Positions 17,210-25,788 of a DNA stretch of 64,000 bases are shown here, piece by piece. Both the position numbers and the translations under genes were made by a program. Position 1 is the first letter of the stretch. The number at the start of each line of letters is the position of its first letter. The notes under the pieces were generated by a model that was not told the DNA's origin, did no database searches, and saw only the letters and a list, made by a program, of their open reading frames with translations. The DNA is from Halalkalibacillus halophilus DSM 18494 (GTDB taxonomy: Bacteria; Bacillota; Bacilli; Bacillales; Alkalibacillaceae). Where the stretch lies: NCBI RefSeq assembly GCF_000423105.1, contig NZ_AUHI01000009.1:71882-135881 (forward strand), read 5' to 3'.

Positions 17210-18184
17210 ATGGAAGAAGCAATTATTAAAGTCGAAAGTATATCGAAAAATTATAAGAAACGAAAAACGAAAGAAATAGTAACGGCGATAGAAGATGTAA
17301 GCTTTGAAGTGAAAAAAGGAGAAATCTTAGGGTTATTAGGTCCTAATGGGGCCGGGAAGACAACTACCATTAAAACGATTTGTGGTTTATTAAAACCAGA
17401 TGAAGGTACCGTGTACATAAATGGGTACGATGTAACGAAGCATCGCCTAAAGTCATTAAATCACATTAGTGCTGTGCTAGAAGGAAACAGAAATGTTTAT
17501 TGGAGACTTACCGTAAAGGAAAATTTAGAGTATTTTGCAGGGAACAGGGGGAAAACTCGAAAACAAGTAAGTGCAAGAATTGAAGAATTACTTGAGCAAT
17601 TTAATTTAAAAGCTAAAGAAAATGAATTAGGAAGCAGCCTATCTAGGGGAATGCAGCAAAAACTTGCAGTTGCTGTTGCCATGCTTGCCGATAGTGATGT
17701 ATTACTATTAGATGAACCGACTTTAGGGTTAGATATAGAAACGGGCTATGAGCTTCGAAAATTATTAAAGGAGATTGTTGAAAGAGAGGGAAAGACAATT
17801 ATTATCAGCACTCATGACATGCCTGTAGTGCAAGATTTGTGTGAGCGAACAGTAATTATAAATGGTGGAAAAGTAATTGCAGATGAAAATGTCGACCGAT
17901 TAATAAGTCTTTTCGAGACAAGAGCTTACAGTTTAACACTAGGAACTGATTTATCGACTTCCCAACTTAATCGAATAGAAGCCACTTTTCCTATTCATTA
18001 CTTAAATGAAAAAGTACTTGATGTGACGTTAGAAAAAGAGAATGACATTTACGAATTAATGGATATTTTAAAAGTAGAATCGACTAAGATTATAAAGATT
18101 GATCGCAGTACAGTTGATTTTGAACAGGTATTCCTCCAGTTAATTCGGAAGGAGGAAGATCATGCAATTTCTTCAGTTAATTAA
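17210..18184 (+). CDS. ABC transporter ATP-binding protein (drug/nodulation exporter type)
   Basis: A 324-residue ATPase with Walker A GPNGAGKTT (about residue 44), a signature-like LSRGMQQK (about 144) and Walker B VLLLDEPTLGLD (about 165), followed by a 90-residue C-terminal domain seen in DrrA/CcmA-like exporters. It energises the permease encoded next, with which it overlaps by 23 bases. Substrate unknown. The start follows AGGAGG. The R in the second position of the signature differs from LSGGQ but is common in this subgroup. Confidence 0.9.
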   Translation: MEEAIIKVESISKNYKKRKTKEIVTAIEDVSFEVKKGEILGLLGPNGAGKTTTIKTICGLLKPDEGTVYINGYDVTKHRLKSLNHISAVLEGNRNVYWRLTVKENLEYFAGNRGKTRKQVSARIEELLEQFNLKAKENELGSSLSRGMQQKLAVAVAMLADSDVLLLDEPTLGLDIETGYELRKLLKEIVEREGKTIIISTHDMPVVQDLCERTVIINGGKVIADENVDRLISLFETRAYSLTLGTDLSTSQLNRIEATFPIHYLNEKVLDVTLEKENDIYELMDILKVESTKIIKIDRSTVDFEQVFLQLIRKEEDHAISSVN

Positions 18185-18935
18185 AGCAAATACACGCATG
18201 GAATTTATCGAAATGAAAAGGTATCTTCCAAATACGATTAGTATGTTTTTAACGTTTTATTTTATATTTCTAGGTTTGTTTTTTGGTATTGATGTAATCG
18301 GGGATCCACAACAAGCAGACACAAATATTCAATATGCAATTGTTAATATGGTCTTTTGGTATTTAACGATGATGACTCTTGCAAATATAGGGTTCACTAT
18401 TACCCAAGAGGCGATGAGAGGGACTTTAGAGCAATTATATATGTCTCCATATGGTGTTTGGCGAATTTTACTAGCAAGGTTCACAGGTTATCTACTGATG
18501 AATAGTATCATCATTGTGTTGTTATTAGCTGCAACGATGGCAACATCTGGTCAATGGCTGAATTTGAGCCCACATTTAACGATACCGATTTTGTTGCTTA
18601 CGATTATTGGGATTATAGGAGTAGGATTTATGATTGCTGGGGCGTGTGTCATCTTTAAACAGGTACAATCATTTATGCAAATTTTGCAATTTATCTTGTT
18701 AGGTTTAGCTTTTGTGCCTTTAGCTGCGGCTCCTTATCTTGTCTTAGCTCCTTTTGTGAAAGGGTTTGATATGGTACGTCAGATTACTATTCAAGGATAT
18801 ACGTATGCTGACTTCACTGCATTTGATTTCTACACATTAGTTGCAAACTCCATTTTCTATGTGATCATTGGTGTTATTTTCTATTTACAATGTGAAAAAA
18901 TTGCGATGCAAAAAGGGTTACTTAGCAACTACTAA
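18162..18935 (+). CDS. ABC transporter permease (ABC-2 type)
   Basis: The 257-residue protein has six membrane helices and the ABC-2 arrangement, with an N-terminal cytoplasmic helix and EAMRGTLEQLYMSPYG in the coupling region. It is the membrane partner of the ATPase upstream. Its ribosome binding site (GGAGGAAG) lies inside the end of the ATPase gene, so the two are translationally coupled. Direction is most likely export. Substrate unknown. Confidence 0.88.
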   Translation: MQFLQLIKANTRMEFIEMKRYLPNTISMFLTFYFIFLGLFFGIDVIGDPQQADTNIQYAIVNMVFWYLTMMTLANIGFTITQEAMRGTLEQLYMSPYGVWRILLARFTGYLLMNSIIIVLLLAATMATSGQWLNLSPHLTIPILLLTIIGIIGVGFMIAGACVIFKQVQSFMQILQFILLGLAFVPLAAAPYLVLAPFVKGFDMVRQITIQGYTYADFTAFDFYTLVANSIFYVIIGVIFYLQCEKIAMQKGLLSNY

Positions 18936-18997
18936 TACGTAAATCGACTGTTATTTAATTAGGTATCGTGCTATCATAGCATTCAGGTGGTGACAGC

Positions 18998-19915
18998 ATG
19001 GTACGATCTTATATATTTTTAATATTAACTGTTATTATTTTTTCTGGGAATTTAATAGTCGGAAAAGCAATCAATGACCTACCGCCTGTAACAATTACGT
19101 TCTTTCGGTGTTTGATTGCTTTTCTTGTTGTATTACCTTTTGGTTTAAAGCAAGTAAATTGGAACCGATCGCTTTACTTGAATAATTGGAAGGCATTGTT
19201 AGGGCTCGCTTTATCGGGGATTACTTTATTTAATATCCTTATTTATTTAGCTTTAAATTTCACCACATCGATTAATGCTGGAATTGTAGAAGCGGCTACA
19301 CCAGTGTTCGCAATTATATTAGGTTACATATTTTTAAAAGAGAGATTAACTAAAAAGCAGTTAATCGGTGCTGCTATTTCATTCTTCGGCGCAGTATGGG
19401 TACTGACCTCAGGATCTTTACATGTTTTATTTTCGCTAGGTATTAATATCGGCGATTTCTTTATGGTATTGGCTATTCTGGTTTGGGCGATTTATTCTTT
19501 ACTGATTAAACAACATAACCACAAATTTCCGCTGTATGGTAGTGTGCTGATTATTTTAGGAATTGGAGTTATATTATTAATTCCTACGATGATGATTGAG
19601 TGGATGGTTGTCGGAGGAATTCCAGATGCTTTGTTTGTGCAATCGAGTTGGTTCGGTCTACTTTATTTAGGAATCTTCCCATCATTTATAGCTCTTGTCT
19701 TCTGGACAAAAGGTGTTAATGATATAGGGCCTTCCTTAGCAAGTGTTTTTCTAAATTTCTTACCGATCTTTACGACGATTGGCGCAGTGTTATTTTTAGA
19801 TGAATCGGTCAGTGTAGCTCAGCTATTCGGTGGGGTGCTTGTTATATTCGGAGTCCTGTTAGTGAATGTGAATTTTAGGCAACTGTTCAAATGGAAGAGA
19901 AGTAATGCAGGGTGA
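18998..19915 (+). CDS. EamA/DMT-family transporter
   Basis: Ten membrane helices in two EamA repeats (about residues 1-140 and 150-290), each with the pattern G-x-x-E-A-x-T-P-x-x-x-x-x-L (EAATPVFAIILGYIFLKE, ALVFWTKGVNDIG...LDESVS). The 305-residue length is usual. Members export or take up amino acids, sugars or metabolites; the substrate cannot be told. Its start lies after GGTGGTG. It is followed by a 21-bp repeat array and a bidirectional terminator. Confidence 0.88.
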   Translation: MVRSYIFLILTVIIFSGNLIVGKAINDLPPVTITFFRCLIAFLVVLPFGLKQVNWNRSLYLNNWKALLGLALSGITLFNILIYLALNFTTSINAGIVEAATPVFAIILGYIFLKERLTKKQLIGAAISFFGAVWVLTSGSLHVLFSLGINIGDFFMVLAILVWAIYSLLIKQHNHKFPLYGSVLIILGIGVILLIPTMMIEWMVVGGIPDALFVQSSWFGLLYLGIFPSFIALVFWTKGVNDIGPSLASVFLNFLPIFTTIGAVLFLDESVSVAQLFGGVLVIFGVLLVNVNFRQLFKWKRSNAG

Positions 19916-19928
19916 GAAAAATGGAATC

Positions 19929-20033
19929 AGTAGAACATCTGAGATAATCAGTAGAACATTTCAAATCATGAGTAGAACATCGGAAATAATGAGTAGAACA
20001 TCAGAAATAATCAGTAGAACAACAAGGTAATTA
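19929..20033. repeat. 21-bp tandem repeat array (AGTAGAACAT family), five copies
   Basis: AGTAGAACAT begins at 19929, 19950, 19971 and 19992, and AGTAGAACAA at 20013, each exactly 21 bases after the last. The remaining 11 bases of each unit vary around TCxGAAATAATC. The array starts 14 bases after the stop of the EamA gene and ends just before the shared terminator. Confidence 0.9.
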
Positions 20034-20036
20034 CAC

Positions 20037-20070
20037 AAAAAAGGAAGTCACTCAAAAGTGACTTCCTTTT
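20037..20070. terminator. Bidirectional terminator between EamA and mreBH genes
   Basis: AAAAGGAAGTCACT and AGTGACTTCCTTTT pair perfectly around CAAA, with A and T runs on both flanks. Confidence 0.9.
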
Positions 20071-20071
20071 A

Positions 20072-21079
20072 TTATTTAGCTGCTTTTTGTAGTTTGTCGA
20101 TCATTTGAAGTGATTTACCTGTTCCTAATGCGACACATTCAAGTGGATTTTCAGCAATATGGACTGGAACATCAACTTCACCAGATAACCATTCTTTCAT
20201 GCCATGTAATAGTGCTCCGCCACCTGTAAGCATGATGCCTCGGTCGACAATGTCTCCGCTTAGTTCAGGAGGACAGTTTTCAAGTGTTGTACGAATTGCA
20301 TCAAGAATGCTTTCTAATGGCTCACGAATGGCATTTTGAATTTCCTTGGAATCAAGCGTAATCGTTTTCGGTAGCCCAGCTACTAAATCACGGCCGCGGA
20401 CCTCAATGATAATTGGCTCATGCTCGACTAAAGCATATCCGATTTCCATTTTGATTGTCTCAGCTGTACGTTCCCCAATTAATACGTTGTAATGTTTACG
20501 AACGTACTGGATAATCGCGCTATCTATGTGATCTCCACCAACACGGACAGAACGGGCCGATACAACTCCGCCGAAGGAGATAATCGCGACTTCGCTCGTA
20601 CCACCACCGATATCCACAACTACGTTTGAAACAGGTTCGTCTACTGGAAGTCCTGCACCAATTGCGGCTGCTAGTGGTTCTTCGATGATATGCACTTGTT
20701 TTGCACCATATTCTTTTACTGCATTTTCAATTGCTCGACGCTCTACAGAAGTTGATCCTGTTGGGGCGCAAATAATAACATTCGGTTTACGCATGGATAC
20801 GCCGATCTTTTTACTTACTTTTTTAAGCATTTCCGTTAGCATTTGAGAAGTTACTTCATAATCTGCAATAACCCCATCTTTTAATGGGCGAATGGAAGTG
20901 ATGTTTGCAGGCGTTTTACCAATCATTTCTTTCGCTTCATGTCCTACTGCAAGTACATTTCCCGTTTGAGTATCAACGGCTACAACAGAAGGTTCATTAA
21001 AAACGACGCCTTTCGTCTTGCTATATATCAATAGGTTTGCAGTACCTAAGTCAATTCCAATTTCTGCGTTTGCAAACAT
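20072..21079 (-). CDS. mreBH: MreB-family actin homologue, MreBH type
   Basis: The 335-residue protein has the actin/Hsp70 nucleotide motifs (IGIDLGTAN at the start, VVVDIGGGTSEVAI near 158, LTGGGALLHG near 285). It forms membrane-bound filaments that guide lateral wall synthesis. Two details favour MreBH over Mbl or MreB: the exact 335-residue length and a sequence close to B. subtilis MreBH (IYSKTKGVVFNEPSVVAVD, ending IDKLQKAAK). B. subtilis MreBH positions the LytE hydrolase. It is a lone gene with a strong RBS and not beside mreC/mreD, as also in B. subtilis mreBH. Paralogue assignment is by memory of the family. Confidence 0.8.
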   Translation of the reverse strand: MFANAEIGIDLGTANLLIYSKTKGVVFNEPSVVAVDTQTGNVLAVGHEAKEMIGKTPANITSIRPLKDGVIADYEVTSQMLTEMLKKVSKKIGVSMRKPNVIICAPTGSTSVERRAIENAVKEYGAKQVHIIEEPLAAAIGAGLPVDEPVSNVVVDIGGGTSEVAIISFGGVVSARSVRVGGDHIDSAIIQYVRKHYNVLIGERTAETIKMEIGYALVEHEPIIIEVRGRDLVAGLPKTITLDSKEIQNAIREPLESILDAIRTTLENCPPELSGDIVDRGIMLTGGGALLHGMKEWLSGEVDVPVHIAENPLECVALGTGKSLQMIDKLQKAAK

Positions 21080-21173
21080 GGTGATGCCTCCATCTCTGTT
21101 AGTTAATTTTATTTGTTCATACCATACGTAAGTTTATCATGATTTATAAACCCATGAGATTAAGAATTTTTGA

Positions 21174-21205
21174 CAAAAAAATTACAGAGGTCAGAGCCCC
21201 TGTAA
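21174..21205 (-). terminator. Terminator of the DUF2639 gene
   Basis: On the minus strand TTACAGGGG pairs with CCTCTGTAA with one mismatch around a six-base loop, followed by T7. Confidence 0.75.
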
Positions 21206-21214
21206 CAATAGTGG

Positions 21215-21346
21215 TTATTTTTTCTTGCTTTCTAATAAGTTTGCAAGTGTTGAAGCATTGTATTTTTCGACTTTACGTCCTTCGTAATTGCTAATGCCAA
21301 TTTTCTTTAATTCAGCAACGTAATATCCTTTTGTTCCTACATACAT
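21215..21346 (-). CDS. Small DUF2639-type protein (YflJ-like), 43 residues
   Basis: A 43-codon frame begins at ATG 21346, six bases after GAAGGAGGG (21353-21361), and ends with TAA just before a terminator. The product starts MYVGTKGYYVAELKKIGI and has GRKVEKYNASTLANLL, the pattern of the short YflJ/DUF2639 proteins. It is basic, soluble and of unknown function. It is too short for usual gene finders. Frame, RBS and terminator all agree, so the gene is probably real. Confidence 0.8.
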   Translation of the reverse strand: MYVGTKGYYVAELKKIGISNYEGRKVEKYNASTLANLLESKKK

Positions 21347-21503
21347 GTGTAGCCCTCCTTCTATTTCACCTAACAAATCTGCACTAGATATTTTACCATC
21401 TATTGAAGAGATAAAAAAGAGTAATGCACGTAATTTATTAGGAAAAATTCATACTTATCCTTTATAATATAGTAAATCGCAATAATAAGAAAGGTTTTGT
21501 TTT

Positions 21504-22229
21504 ATGACACATCGCACAGTAGACGAAGTCAAAGCTCGATTAGACCGCCTGCAATCCTTTGATTTTAAAGAGGAAAGGTTTACGGAAATAGCGGAGAATC
21601 AACTGAATAACAACGAATTATCTGATCGCCAAGTGCTTTTATATAGTTACCATAACTTACTAGGAGAAGTTTCTCATAAAATGGACTTAATGGACGAACA
21701 CATGGACATGAAGCCCACATGCTTTATGGGATGTGCCTTTTGTTGTTATTTTCCAATCATAACGACTAGATTAGAAGCGAAAATGATTACGTATGCAATT
21801 GAAAACATGGAGCCAGAACGCCAAGATTATATCAAACGTCATTTAGAAAATTATTTTGAGAAGTATCACGAAAAGATTGAACATAATACCTCGCTAGATT
21901 TCGAAGCAGGGGATATCAAACATGAATATATGCAAAAACAGCTACCGTGCCCTTTACTTGATGAAAAAACTAATACGTGCCTGGCATATGAATGGCGTCC
22001 ATTGCCATGTCGAACGTATGTGAATTACATGGACCCGAAAATTTGTGAGGAAAACTTAGTCCCTGAAGAAACAGTGAGCTTTGAGTTTTTATACGAAGAT
22101 TATATGGGCACCTTTAATGAAGTAGCTCAAGTGATTGCGCAAGATAATGATCAAGTGCTGGATTATCCAACAGATCTTTTCCAATATGATTATTTGCCAG
22201 TGTTCTTGAGAGAGTGGATGAATAAGTAA
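21504..22229 (+). CDS. YkgJ-family cysteine-cluster (Zn/Fe-chelating) protein
   Basis: The 241-residue protein has the cluster CFMGCAFCCYFPI (about residue 73-85) with a second set CPLLDEKTNTC...LPCRTY (about 152-174), the CxxxCxxCC pattern of the zinc/iron-chelating domain. The N-terminal 70 residues are helical and charged. A metal site is likely, but no reaction is known for this family. The ATG follows AAGAAAGG, a moderate ribosome binding site. It is monocistronic and convergent with the HAD gene through a shared terminator. Confidence 0.85.
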   Translation: MTHRTVDEVKARLDRLQSFDFKEERFTEIAENQLNNNELSDRQVLLYSYHNLLGEVSHKMDLMDEHMDMKPTCFMGCAFCCYFPIITTRLEAKMITYAIENMEPERQDYIKRHLENYFEKYHEKIEHNTSLDFEAGDIKHEYMQKQLPCPLLDEKTNTCLAYEWRPLPCRTYVNYMDPKICEENLVPEETVSFEFLYEDYMGTFNEVAQVIAQDNDQVLDYPTDLFQYDYLPVFLREWMNK

Positions 22230-22281
22230 AAGAGGGTTGAATGGCGTTGATTTAGAATATGGAGCCGAGTATAAATCAAAT

Positions 22282-22328
22282 AAGAAGGAGACCGTCTTTA
22301 ATGAGAAATAAGACGATCTCCTTCTTTT
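22282..22328. terminator. Bidirectional terminator
   Basis: AAGAAGGAGA...GTCTT pairs with AAGAC...TCTCCTTCTT, with flanking A/T runs on both sides. Confidence 0.85.
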
Positions 22329-22338
22329 ATTTTTGAAC

Positions 22339-23163
22339 TTATTGAGAAAGCGTTTCTGTTAAAATCAAGCGTTCATCATCTACAGGTTTTTGTGCAGCCT
22401 CTGTTAACCAAACTGCTGACATTCCTATTTGTAAGGCAGGTGCAATTTCATTCATGAAGTTGTCTCCGATCGAAACGACCTGCTTTGCTTCCACGCCATA
22501 TTTATCTAACACATGTTGGAAGTGGTGCTTGGTATCCACGGGTTTTCTAGCGGATGGAATGAGGTCATCAAAGTATGAGTCTAGTTCTAAAAACTGAAGT
22601 AAACGTTTCGCATCATCCACATCACTGTTGGTGCAGACAATGAGAGTTTGATGCTCGTCAAACGAAGCTAGATAATCTTTTAAGCCAGGGGTCTGAGATA
22701 GAAATCCATCTAATTCAGCCATTTGTTCCTTCGTTTTGTTATAAGACTCTTGAATGGTTGCTGGGTCAATTCCAAAGTGTCTTGCAATCGCGTATGGAGG
22801 CCACCAACCATCACCAATTGGCACCCATTTAAAAAAGTCGAATTCATGTGTCCCGATGAATTTCGGTGCATTTTCCACGTTGATTATTTCATTATCCCAA
22901 TTACGTGCTTCTGTAAGTGCTTCTGTAAACGGGTCCCATGCCCATATTAAATCACGTTCACCGTCATAGACTTTCCCGATTTGCAGCGGATGATTTCCGG
23001 CCTGTGATTGGTCATATATATTTTGAAATGCATTTTGTAGATCTTCTTTTAGATAAGATTTTAAATTTGCAGTGTGAAGTTTAAAGTGCTCGGTACCTTC
23101 ATACAATGTACCGTCCAGGTCAAATATGAGAACATCTTTTTTTGCTAGTAAAGATTGATACAT
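22339..23163 (-). CDS. HAD-superfamily hydrolase (phosphatase)
   Basis: Motif I FDLDGTLYEG (about residues 14-23) carries the nucleophile aspartate, motif II is VCTNSDVDD (about 177), and motif III/IV lie in RKPVDTKHHF and SIGDNFMNEIAP. The cap sits between residues 25 and 165, a C1-type helical insertion larger than usual. A phosphatase acting on a small phosphorylated metabolite is expected; the substrate is unknown. The ATG follows AAAGGGCG. It is transcribed divergently from plsC. Confidence 0.85.
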   Translation of the reverse strand: MYQSLLAKKDVLIFDLDGTLYEGTEHFKLHTANLKSYLKEDLQNAFQNIYDQSQAGNHPLQIGKVYDGERDLIWAWDPFTEALTEARNWDNEIINVENAPKFIGTHEFDFFKWVPIGDGWWPPYAIARHFGIDPATIQESYNKTKEQMAELDGFLSQTPGLKDYLASFDEHQTLIVCTNSDVDDAKRLLQFLELDSYFDDLIPSARKPVDTKHHFQHVLDKYGVEAKQVVSIGDNFMNEIAPALQIGMSAVWLTEAAQKPVDDERLILTETLSQ

Positions 23164-23304
23164 AGGAAATCGCCCTTTCTATTACTTTCTATATTAAAGC
23201 TATCTTACCATAGTTCTTAGGTTTAAATAAATATAGCATAACCTACTATTATCGATATTTTTCTTGTAAACTATACCTATAAGACAACAAAGAGGGGTGA
23301 ACAC

Positions 23305-24051
23305 ATGCGAACGATTCGAGTTTTTGCAACAGCAATTGGGTATATTATTTATTTGATGCCCTTTTTAAGAAAAGTAAAAGCCACAGCAAAAGAAGATTAC
23401 CAGGTCAGGGAGTATGACGAATTTGTTCATCAATATGCTAGGAATTTTTCGAGAAAAGTAATGAAAGCTTCCGGGTCGAAGGTGGTTATATCGGGGGAAG
23501 AAAACTTACCTGAATCATCCTTTTTACTAGTTAGCAATCACCAAGCGAATTTTGATATTATTACTTTGCTCGGTTACTTCAACCGTCCATTTGGGTTTGT
23601 AGCGAAAGTGGAGTTAAAAAGGTTGCCGGTAGTTAGAAGTTGGATGTCGGAAATGGGGTGCCTATTTTTAGACCGTAAAGACCGGCGTCAATCCTTAAAG
23701 ACTTTTAAAGAGGGGATTCAATTATTAAAAGATGGCCATCATTTAGCTATATTCCCTGAAGGTACTAGGTCAAAAGGTAGGGAAATGAACGACTTTAAAA
23801 GTGGAAGTTTTTCACTTGCAAAAAAGGCAAATGTTCCAGTAGTTCCAGTCATGATCGATGGAACATACGAGATTATGGAGGCAAATGGTGGTAAAATGAA
23901 ACCCAGTACTGTCCACTTAACGATTTGCGCACCCATTGAACCAAGTGATTACGAAACGATGACCTTAGAAGAGATTTCAAAAGAAACACGTCATAGAATT
24001 GAACAGGCACAAAGAAATCTTAAAGAAACACGTTCCTATCAGGTGATTTAG
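23305..24051 (+). CDS. plsC: 1-acyl-sn-glycerol-3-phosphate acyltransferase
   Basis: The 248-residue enzyme carries the acyltransferase blocks NHQANFD (HX4D, about residue 77), FPEGTRSKG (about 151) and PVVPVMIDG (about 177), which bind the acyl donor and glycerol phosphate. An N-terminal hydrophobic stretch anchors it to the membrane. It makes phosphatidic acid from lysophosphatidic acid in phospholipid synthesis. AGAGGGGTG precedes the ATG. It lies just before the yfkJ-I-H genes with a short gap and may be cotranscribed. Confidence 0.9.
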   Translation: MRTIRVFATAIGYIIYLMPFLRKVKATAKEDYQVREYDEFVHQYARNFSRKVMKASGSKVVISGEENLPESSFLLVSNHQANFDIITLLGYFNRPFGFVAKVELKRLPVVRSWMSEMGCLFLDRKDRRQSLKTFKEGIQLLKDGHHLAIFPEGTRSKGREMNDFKSGSFSLAKKANVPVVPVMIDGTYEIMEANGGKMKPSTVHLTICAPIEPSDYETMTLEEISKETRHRIEQAQRNLKETRSYQVI

Positions 24052-24131
24052 GTTTATAAAACTAGGAAATAGGTTATATGTAATTAGGGAATAATTTAGC
24101 TATGAATATAGAGAAGAAGGTGATCAATGTG

Positions 24132-24599
24132 GTGAAAGTATTATTTGTCTGCTTAGGAAACATCTGTCGTTCCCCAATGGCAGAGGCTGTTTTTCAACAG
24201 CTTGTTAGCGATAAAGGGTTAGATGATAAGTTTGTTGTCGACTCGGCAGGAACAGCTGACTATCATGTGGGAGAAGCACCGCATGAGGGAACGATTCAAA
24301 AGTTAAAAGAACACGGAATCGCAACAACAGGATTAATGGGTAGACAAGTATCGATCGATGATTTTACGCACTTCGATTACATTGTGCCGATGGATGAGGA
24401 TAATATACATGAATTAAGAAGGCTTGAGACTTTAGAATCCAATGCAAGGCTGAAAAAGCTCTTGGACTATGTCCCAGGTACAACAGTAAATGAGATTCCA
24501 GACCCCTATTTAACTGGTGATTTCGAGGAAACATATGCATTAGTATCAGAAGCATGTAAGTTTTTATTAGATGATATTCGTAGTGAAAATGATTTGTAA
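24132..24599 (+). CDS. yfkJ: Low-molecular-weight protein-tyrosine phosphatase (YfkJ type)
   Basis: The P-loop CLGNICRS near the N-terminus supplies the nucleophile cysteine and arginine (CX5R), and DPY near residue 125 gives the general acid aspartate. This is the YfkJ phosphotyrosine phosphatase class, and the next two genes match yfkI and yfkH, so the B. subtilis order is kept. The frame opens further upstream at ATG 24102, but AAGGTGAT lies directly before the paired GTG codons at 24129/24132, and the family starts close to the P-loop, so GTG 24132 is chosen. Confidence 0.9.
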   Translation: MKVLFVCLGNICRSPMAEAVFQQLVSDKGLDDKFVVDSAGTADYHVGEAPHEGTIQKLKEHGIATTGLMGRQVSIDDFTHFDYIVPMDEDNIHELRRLETLESNARLKKLLDYVPGTTVNEIPDPYLTGDFEETYALVSEACKFLLDDIRSENDL

Positions 24600-24623
24600 A
24601 ATATTTATTTGGAGGGACTATTT

Positions 24624-24887
24624 ATGCGTTTATGGCAAAAAGGAATTGTAGCAGGAGCACTTATTGGATTTATTGTATCATTATTTAAAAAGGAAGAGCG
24701 TACTTATATATTAAACCAGTCAAAAGGTGCAAAACAGCATCTTAGTTACTATTACCAAAACCCTTCAACAGCAATTCATCAAGTTAGAGTGAAGCTTAAT
24801 CAAGCTGTTACGAGTACAGATAAGCTAGTAAATCAATTAGATGAAATTGAAACGAAATTGGAGAAAAGAGATCAAAACAACTCTTAA
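24624..24887 (+). CDS. yfkI: YfkI-like small membrane-associated protein
   Basis: The 87-residue protein has one hydrophobic helix (about residues 5-19) followed by a basic, then helical coiled-coil-like region ending in charged residues. It resembles YtxH-type small proteins in layout. The assignment as yfkI rests mainly on its place between yfkJ and yfkH, as in B. subtilis. Function unknown. The start is the ATG at 24624 after GGAGGG; a TTG 15 bases upstream overlaps the Shine-Dalgarno site and is rejected. Confidence 0.7.
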   Translation: MRLWQKGIVAGALIGFIVSLFKKEERTYILNQSKGAKQHLSYYYQNPSTAIHQVRVKLNQAVTSTDKLVNQLDEIETKLEKRDQNNS

Positions 24888-24903
24888 GTAGTAGGTGATG
24901 TGG

Positions 24904-25734
24904 TTGATTTTCGAGAAGCAATTTTGGAAGGATTTTTTGAGGCAGTTTCAAGAAGATGATGTTACCGGCATGTCCGCAATGTTAGCGTATTTCTTTTTAT
25001 TGTCTTTAATGCCATTTATGATTTTCTTATTAACATTAGTAGGTTATATGCCTCTTTCGCAAGATCAAATCTTTGATATGTTAAACAGTTATCTACCTCC
25101 TGATACGATGGGGATGATACGAGATAACATTGATTCCTTGCTTGAAAATCAAAACGGTGGACTATTATCATTAGGTATTTTAGGTACTGTATGGTCTGCA
25201 TCTGTAGGTGTTAATGGCCTCATGCAAGCGTTTAACAATGCGTATGATATTGATGAGGAACGTTCATTTATTGTTCAACGTGGGATTTCGATTGCATTAA
25301 CCGTTCTAATGATTTTAGTTATTGCAGTCGCATTTGTGTTACCAATTTTTGGTCAGCAAATTGGGGAGTATATATTCTCGTTTGCCGGAGTTTCAGAAGA
25401 GTTCTTGGCAATTTGGAATTCCCTTCGATTTGTCATTTCTGGACTTATTATTATTTTAGTTATGACGATCTTATACATTTTGGCGCCGAGTAAGAAAATC
25501 GGGTTACGTCATGCACTTCCAGGAGCTATTGTTGCCACGGTTGGCTGGATGCTTACATCTTTAGGTTTTTCCTACTATGTAAGCAACTTCGGTAATTATT
25601 CTGCTACTTATGGAAGCCTTGGTGGTGTCATTGTATTAATGATCTGGTTATACCTTTCAGGAATGATGATCTTAATTGGTGGCGAGGTCAACGCTATTCT
25701 TAGTAAAAATAAAAGAAGACTGTTAAGAAAATAA
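24904..25734 (+). CDS. yfkH: YihY/virulence factor BrkB family membrane protein (YfkH)
   Basis: Six membrane helices and the family marks AMLAYFFLLSLMPFMIF (about residue 28-45) and YVSNFGNYSATYGSLGG (about 225) identify the YihY/BrkB family, once misnamed RNase BN. B. subtilis YfkH is the equivalent third gene of the operon. The function is unsettled; a flippase or transporter is often suggested. The start is uncertain: AGGTGAT lies just before, which fits the TTG at 24904 best, with GTG 24895 and ATG 24898 as alternatives. Confidence 0.85.
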   Translation: MIFEKQFWKDFLRQFQEDDVTGMSAMLAYFFLLSLMPFMIFLLTLVGYMPLSQDQIFDMLNSYLPPDTMGMIRDNIDSLLENQNGGLLSLGILGTVWSASVGVNGLMQAFNNAYDIDEERSFIVQRGISIALTVLMILVIAVAFVLPIFGQQIGEYIFSFAGVSEEFLAIWNSLRFVISGLIIILVMTILYILAPSKKIGLRHALPGAIVATVGWMLTSLGFSYYVSNFGNYSATYGSLGGVIVLMIWLYLSGMMILIGGEVNAILSKNKRRLLRK

Positions 25735-25739
25735 ATGTT

Positions 25740-25773
25740 AAACCTCCAATGACTGAGTTGTCGTTGGAGGTTT
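25740..25773. terminator. Bidirectional terminator between yfkH and yfkF
   Basis: AAACCTCCAA pairs with TTGGAGGTTT around an inner GAC/GTC stem, with T-rich and A-rich flanks. Confidence 0.85.
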
Positions 25774-25788
25774 ATTATTATTCACCTT

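Noticed and set aside
19929..20033. CRISPR array
   Set aside because: The unit is 21 bases in total, with the variable part too short for spacers, and no cas genes are near.
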